Source of the DNA: Pluralibacter gergoviae ATCC 33028 = NBRC 105706
Lineage (GTDB): Bacteria; Pseudomonadota; Gammaproteobacteria; Enterobacterales; Enterobacteriaceae
Length of the DNA: 64,000 nucleotides
NCBI RefSeq assembly: GCF_001598855.1
Contig: NZ_BCZS01000002.1
Location: forward strand, 124,001-188,000
Direction: 5' to 3'
Made by a program: the position numbers and the translations under genes. The notes beneath the pieces were generated by a model, which was not told where the DNA came from, did not search any database, and worked only from the letters and a program-made list of their open reading frames with translations. The number at the start of each line of letters is the position of its first letter. The stretch's first letter is position 1. Positions 60,296 through 64,000 of the stretch are shown here, in pieces.

Positions 60296-60637
60296 TTACT
60301 GTCCCTTACCAGCAATAATCGGCGCGATCAGCAGCAGCCGGGTGCGCACCTCAGACCACGGCTTGCTCTCTTCGCCCTTCGGTACGATGAAGAACTCGCC
60401 CTGCTTAATCGACACCCGCTCGCCGTTTCTGAAATCAATAAACAGCTCGCCCTCGGTGACCATAAACAGCTTGTCCTCATCCTCGTGGGTGTGCCAGATA
60501 AACTCGCCCTCGGCGAGCAGGATAATGACTTTATAGTCTTCGGTTTCGGCGATGACTTTTGGCGACCAGACCGTCTCCAGGCGGGAGAACTGCTGATCCA
60601 GGTTGGTGACCAGTCCGAATGCTGAGGCTGGGTTCAT
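60296..60637 (-). CDS. Small cupin protein
   Basis: 113 residues, a single cupin_2 barrel. Metal-site residues of the first motif (WHTHEDEDKLFMVTEGELFI) are intact; the second motif (GEFFIVPKGEESKPWSE) has Ser/Lys in place of the usual histidine (PKGEESKP for PxGxxH). It follows the TonB receptor gene by 24 bases with a strong GGAAGGAGA ribosome-binding site, so both are co-transcribed. The role is unknown; it might act on or sense the ligand of the receptor, which is inference. Confidence 0.85.
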   Translation of the reverse strand: MNPASAFGLVTNLDQQFSRLETVWSPKVIAETEDYKVIILLAEGEFIWHTHEDEDKLFMVTEGELFIDFRNGERVSIKQGEFFIVPKGEESKPWSEVRTRLLLIAPIIAGKGQ

Positions 60638-60661
60638 CTTCGTCTCCTTCCCTATTTATTA

Positions 60662-62776
60662 TCAGAAGCGTGCCTTCATGCCGATGCCGAGTTCGCGCGG
60701 CGCGACCATCGTGCCGGTTACGCCTGCCGTGCGGTCATTGGCCTTGGTCGCCGGGGTGCGGCGGTCAAAGACGTTATCGACGTAGGTAAACAGCTCAAGG
60801 TTCCGGGTCGGGCTGTACGCCAGGCGCAGGTTGGCGATGGCATAAGAGCCGACGCGCAGGTCTCGGTCGTTCTGATCGTTGGAGTAGTAGCGGTTGATGT
60901 AGCGCATATCGCCGCTCAGGCGAACCTGCTCGGTGATGTCCCAGTCGCTGCCGAGGTTGAACATGTAGCCCGGCGCTTTGGCGAACTTATTGCCCTCAAA
61001 GGCGTTGCCGCGATAGTCGTTGAACTTCTTGATTTCGCTGTGCAGTAGCCCGACGCCGCCGCGCAGGCGCAGGTTGTCCAGCACCCGATAGTCGGCGCTG
61101 GTTTCCAGTCCGTAGGTCACGGCTTTATCGGCATTGACCAGGATCGAACCGTTAGGCCTGTCCGCGGTGTAGTCGGTTACCGAACTCTGGAAGTCCTTAT
61201 AGTCGGAATAAAACAGGTTGCTGGTCAGCAGCAGGCGGTTATCCAGGGCGTTGATGCGCGAGAACAGTTCGTAGTTCCAGGCCTTCTCCGGGGAGAAGGT
61301 ATAGTAAGAGTGGCCGGAGAAGTTAACGCCCGTCCCGCCCGGCGCGTAGCCCCTGCTGACCATGGCGCCGACCGTAACATCGTCGGTGATGTCGTAGCTG
61401 AGCGAGGCCTTCGGCAGCACCGCGTCAAAGCCTTTGCTGTAGTCGTGATACTCGCCGGGCACGTAGCTGGTGGTGCCCTTATGCTGCACCTTGTCGTACT
61501 GATAGCGTAACCCGCCGGTCAGCCGCCACTTCTCCGCCAGCCGGCGGGTCACTTCCGAGAAAATGCCCAGGCTGTCGTTGGTCAGATCGGCGTCCGCTTT
61601 ACCTAAGGCGTTATCCAGCACGTTGGTGGCGGTCTCTCTCGAGTAAAACACGCCCGCCATTCCGCTCCAGAGAGACTCTTCCGTACCGAAGTTCATCCGC
61701 GTCTCGTTGGAGACGTTGTGCGAATCGCGCCGGGCGATGCCGGGGAACATTTTGGTGAAGGTGTAGCGGTAGCGGGAGCCGGAATACTGGGCCTGGTTCG
61801 ACAGCGTAATGTCGTTTTCGAAATCATACTGCAGATCGAAGATCCCCACGTCGCTGGTGGTGCGCGACCGGTTGGTGCTCAGCCCTGCATTTTGTAGCTT
61901 GTGGTAGGGCCGGGTGGCGGACTCGGCGTCCGGACTTTCGTCCATCGCGTGGGAGTACGTCAGCTTAGCCTTAAACCACGGGCTTTCCGCCGGCTGAAAC
62001 AGCGCCTTGACGCGGGCGTTGAGGTTCTCATAGCGCTTATCCAGCCCGCCGTCGAAGTAGTTCGGGTTGGTGTAGTTGATGTAATCATGGCGGCCGCTGT
62101 AATCCATCGCCAGGCGCAGGGCGATGTCGTCGCTCACCGGGCCGCTGGCGGCAAACGAGGCGCGCTTTTTAGCGTGGGAACCGTACAGCACCTGGCCGTC
62201 AAATTCCGGCGTAAAGGTCGGGTCGTTAGTCTTGACCACGATAGCGCCGGCGATGCTGTTCGCCCCCTGCGAGGTGGTCTGCGGGCCGCGGTAGACCTCC
62301 ATCGAGCTGACGTCCCACAGGGCGCCGCCGCCGAGGCCGTACTCCGCCGCGCTGATGTAGCGCCCGTCGACGTTGATCGTCGCGCGCGGAATCGGCTTGG
62401 AGAGGAAGGTGTTGCCGCCGGTGAGCGGGCCGTTGGTGTCGATACCGCGGATGGTCGGCGCGCCGGTGGGGCTGGTGTAGAGCACGTTGGGCGTGCCCTG
62501 TAGCGCATCGGCGAAGGTGACCGCATCGGGCCTCGCCTTCAGCGCCTCGCCGGAGATCACGGTCACGGAGCTGGACGTTCGCTTAAGCGTCCGGTCGGTT
62601 TTTTCCCCGGTGACAATAATTTCATTGAGATTCTGCGGATTAGCGCTTTTCTCTTCTTCACCTGCCGCAGCAAGTGCCTGACCGTTCAATGAGTATAAGG
62701 TGAATACCAGCGCGCCGTTGATGGCTATTTTCCCGCAAGAGACGAACCGGTTTCCCGGCAGAGTAGACCGTGTCAT
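60662..62776 (-). CDS. TonB-dependent outer-membrane receptor (FyuA-like siderophore receptor)
   Basis: 704 residues. Signal peptide (about 1-37, core GKIAINGALVFTLYSLNGQA), TonB box LNEIIVTGE (about 50), plug domain (about 65-180) with IRGIDTNGP and MEVYRGPQTTSQGANSIAG, and a 22-strand barrel ending in the outer-membrane C-terminal phenylalanine (GIGMKARF). Barrel stretches such as SRGYAPGGTGVNF and YVDNVFDRR resemble the pesticin/yersiniabactin-receptor branch. The ligand is unknown. A near-perfect Fur box lies about 50 bases upstream, so iron control is expected. The frame is intact although the synthetase genes around it are decayed. Confidence 0.9.
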   Translation of the reverse strand: MTRSTLPGNRFVSCGKIAINGALVFTLYSLNGQALAAAGEEEKSANPQNLNEIIVTGEKTDRTLKRTSSSVTVISGEALKARPDAVTFADALQGTPNVLYTSPTGAPTIRGIDTNGPLTGGNTFLSKPIPRATINVDGRYISAAEYGLGGGALWDVSSMEVYRGPQTTSQGANSIAGAIVVKTNDPTFTPEFDGQVLYGSHAKKRASFAASGPVSDDIALRLAMDYSGRHDYINYTNPNYFDGGLDKRYENLNARVKALFQPAESPWFKAKLTYSHAMDESPDAESATRPYHKLQNAGLSTNRSRTTSDVGIFDLQYDFENDITLSNQAQYSGSRYRYTFTKMFPGIARRDSHNVSNETRMNFGTEESLWSGMAGVFYSRETATNVLDNALGKADADLTNDSLGIFSEVTRRLAEKWRLTGGLRYQYDKVQHKGTTSYVPGEYHDYSKGFDAVLPKASLSYDITDDVTVGAMVSRGYAPGGTGVNFSGHSYYTFSPEKAWNYELFSRINALDNRLLLTSNLFYSDYKDFQSSVTDYTADRPNGSILVNADKAVTYGLETSADYRVLDNLRLRGGVGLLHSEIKKFNDYRGNAFEGNKFAKAPGYMFNLGSDWDITEQVRLSGDMRYINRYYSNDQNDRDLRVGSYAIANLRLAYSPTRNLELFTYVDNVFDRRTPATKANDRTAGVTGTMVAPRELGIGMKARF

Positions 62777-62826
62777 GTCGATTCCTTTTCAACCATTAAA
62801 TTGCTGTGACAATTGTTATTGTTTGT

Positions 62827-62845
62827 GATAATCATAATTATTATC
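62827..62845 (-). promoter_or_regulatory. Fur box before the TonB receptor
   Basis: GATAATCATAATTATTATC is a near-perfect 19-bp palindrome that matches the Fur consensus GATAATGATAATCATTATC at 15 or more positions. It stands 51 bases before the receptor start. Confidence 0.9.
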
Positions 62846-63145
62846 ATTTGCATTTGTAAATATATATCACCGCTGTAATACCTGGAAAGAAATATTTTTT
62901 AGGGCCGGTCGGGAGGCAGCCGCCGCTGCGTTAAGCATTTTGTTGCCGTGCGGAAAAGGGGGAAGTCGTTAATTTTGTGCGCCTTTTATAACGACGATGG
63001 GTAGTTATATCCGCGCAGAGTGTGCGTGAACCCGTTAAATATCGTTAACGCGTAGCGCGATATTTCAATCAGCGACCTATCTTCATAATCATTTGAATAT
63101 GAATGCTTTTAGCTTTCGCCTGATTAAGTTGGTTGAAAATGATAG
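62846..63145. other. Region upstream of the TonB receptor
   Basis: Promoter region of the receptor plus about 250 bases with no open frame that has both a start and a ribosome-binding site. A stop at 63143-63145 begins the open stretch that contains the condensation-domain-like relic. Confidence 0.5.
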
Positions 63146-63367
63146 GGGACGCCGCTGCGGACGGTATCTGATGATGATGGCAGGTCTGGCTTATCCAGCG
63201 CTGAGCGGATCCTGAAGCCTATCGTCATCTGGCGGCTGGATGCCCGGGAAGATATTGTGACGCTGCTAAGCGCCATCGAAAATCTTATTGAGCAGTCTCC
63301 CCACCTGAATGCGCGATATAACCTGAGCGATGATGGGGAGTTAATGAAATACGCCGGGCAGACGTAG
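63146..63367 (+). pseudogene. Possible NRPS condensation-domain relic
   Basis: An open stretch between stops encodes, from 63206, RILKPIVIWRLDAREDIVTL, then LLSAIENLIEQSPHLNARYN and LSDDGELMK. This resembles the N-terminal part of NRPS condensation domains (W-x-L ... AL-x-x-L-I-x-x-H-P-x-L-R-x-R-F). It ends at a TAG with no continuation, on the strand opposite the adenylation relic. The assignment rests on short similarity and is tentative. Confidence 0.45.
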
Positions 63368-63462
63368 CGCGACTGCTGCTTGCAGGCCGGGTCGGCGGCG
63401 GGCTGGTCATCGCCGCTGATTTCGGTTCCCCGCCTGCTGAGCGGCGCGCTGGCGAACTGCCG

Positions 63463-64000
63463 TTACGCCTGCCCCGCCCGGCGCGCGCTGGTGCGCGCCA
63501 GCGCCGCAAAGTCCAGATCGCCGTCGCCGTGGGCCAGCCCTTCGATAATGGCATCGCGCACCGTGCTGGCGAGCGTCAGGGGCACGCGGGCCTGCTCCGC
63601 TGCCGCGATAGCGAGATTAACGTCTTTCAGGCCCAGCTCAAGTCGGAACCCTGCGGGCGTGAAGCGCTCGTCGGCAATAGCGCTGCCGTAGCCCTGGTAC
63701 ACCGGCGAGGCGAACCCGGTGCTGGTCACCAGGCCGAGAAAGTCGGCGGCATCCACGCCGTGGCCGCGCACCAGCGCCGCGGCCTCGCCCATCGCGCCGA
63801 TGGCGCTGGCAATCATAAAGTTCACCGCCAGCTTCACCACACTGGCCTGCTCCGGGCGCTCGCCGTAGCGCCAGGTTTTGCGGCCCATCACGTCGAACAG
63901 CGGCTGCACCGTGTCAATGGCAGCGGCTTCTCCGGCGGCGAGAATGTTAAGCTCTCCGGCCTCGGCCACGTCGACCCGTCCCAGCACCGGCGCCGCCACG
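63463..64000 (-). CDS. 3-hydroxyisobutyrate dehydrogenase-like oxidoreductase (3' part)
   Basis: The frame is open to the window end, so the N-terminal Rossmann domain lies outside. The visible 178 residues include the end of the dinucleotide domain (LGRVDVAEAGELNILAAGEA) and the helical C-terminal domain with VVKLAVNFMIASAIGAMGEA, where the lysine corresponds to the catalytic Lys of the family, and GFRLELGLKDVNLAIAAAEQ. The family reduces or oxidises beta-hydroxyacids with NAD(P). Substrate not known; whether it belongs to the island or the core is unclear. Confidence 0.88.
   Translation of the reverse strand, partial: VAAPVLGRVDVAEAGELNILAAGEAAAIDTVQPLFDVMGRKTWRYGERPEQASVVKLAVNFMIASAIGAMGEAAALVRGHGVDAADFLGLVTSTGFASPVYQGYGSAIADERFTPAGFRLELGLKDVNLAIAAAEQARVPLTLASTVRDAIIEGLAHGDGDLDFAALARTSARRAGQA

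Noticed and set aside
46245..64000. CRISPR array or Cas genes
   Set aside because: No regularly spaced repeats seen; the RecB/Cas4-like segment belongs to a helicase fusion and not to a cas operon.

Overview
The window is a chromosomal segment from a member of the Enterobacteriaceae, most likely in the Klebsiella/Enterobacter/Raoultella group; I cannot name the species from sequence alone. The evidence is near E. coli-like protein sequence and gene order, a GC-rich core, the presence of miaE (absent from E. coli K-12) and of a gpdQ gene with all the metal ligands of the Klebsiella aerogenes enzyme. Almost every gene from 1 to 46.2 kb can be matched to a known enterobacterial family.

Layout. 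0-20.2 kb follows the E. coli agaR/rnpB to rlmG neighbourhood: agaR (partial), rnpB, yhaL-yhaK-yhaJ, yqjG, yqjF, yqjK-yqjE-yqjD-yqjC, mzrA-yqjA, the hexuronate genes exuR-exuT-uxaCA, ygjV, sstT, alx with its yybP-ykoY leader, ygjR, ygjP and rlmG. The gar, tdc, yhaM/yhaO and yhaH/yhaI genes found there in E. coli are missing. At about 20.25 kb the order jumps to the E. coli argI-leuX neighbourhood: argI with two ARG boxes, rraB, a LysM protein, miaE, an exported esterase, yjgM, yjgN, valS-holC-pepA, lptF-lptG, yjgR, then an ATP-dependent dihydroxyacetone kinase, ahr, a SulP transporter/carbonic anhydrase pair, and a five-gene glycerophosphodiester ABC transporter plus phosphodiesterase (gpdQ) operon. 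The last operon has a good PhoB-type box upstream, which suggests phosphate-starvation control.

At 46.16 kb is leuX (tRNA-Leu, CAA), a classic integration site. It is followed by a P4-type tyrosine integrase and a strikingly AT-rich accessory region to about 59.8 kb. This holds (a) a lone N4/N6-type DNA methyltransferase convergent with a 1378-residue protein that joins a RecB/Cas4-like nuclease region to a superfamily 1 helicase, and (b) an overlapping ATPase plus HNH-nuclease pair resembling the Septu (PtuA/PtuB) defence system. IS3-family elements and a remnant separate and bound these modules. I read this as a leuX defence island; pair (a) does not match a named system that I recognise and is the best candidate for something undescribed.

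From 59.8 kb to the end the sequence is GC-rich again: decayed non-ribosomal peptide synthetase fragments, a cupin, a Fur-box-controlled TonB-dependent receptor, a possible condensation-domain relic and the 3' part of a hydroxyisobutyrate-dehydrogenase-like gene. This looks like a siderophore locus that lost its synthetase but kept its receptor. No copy of the leuX 3' end (attR) was seen inside the window, so the island may extend beyond 64 kb.
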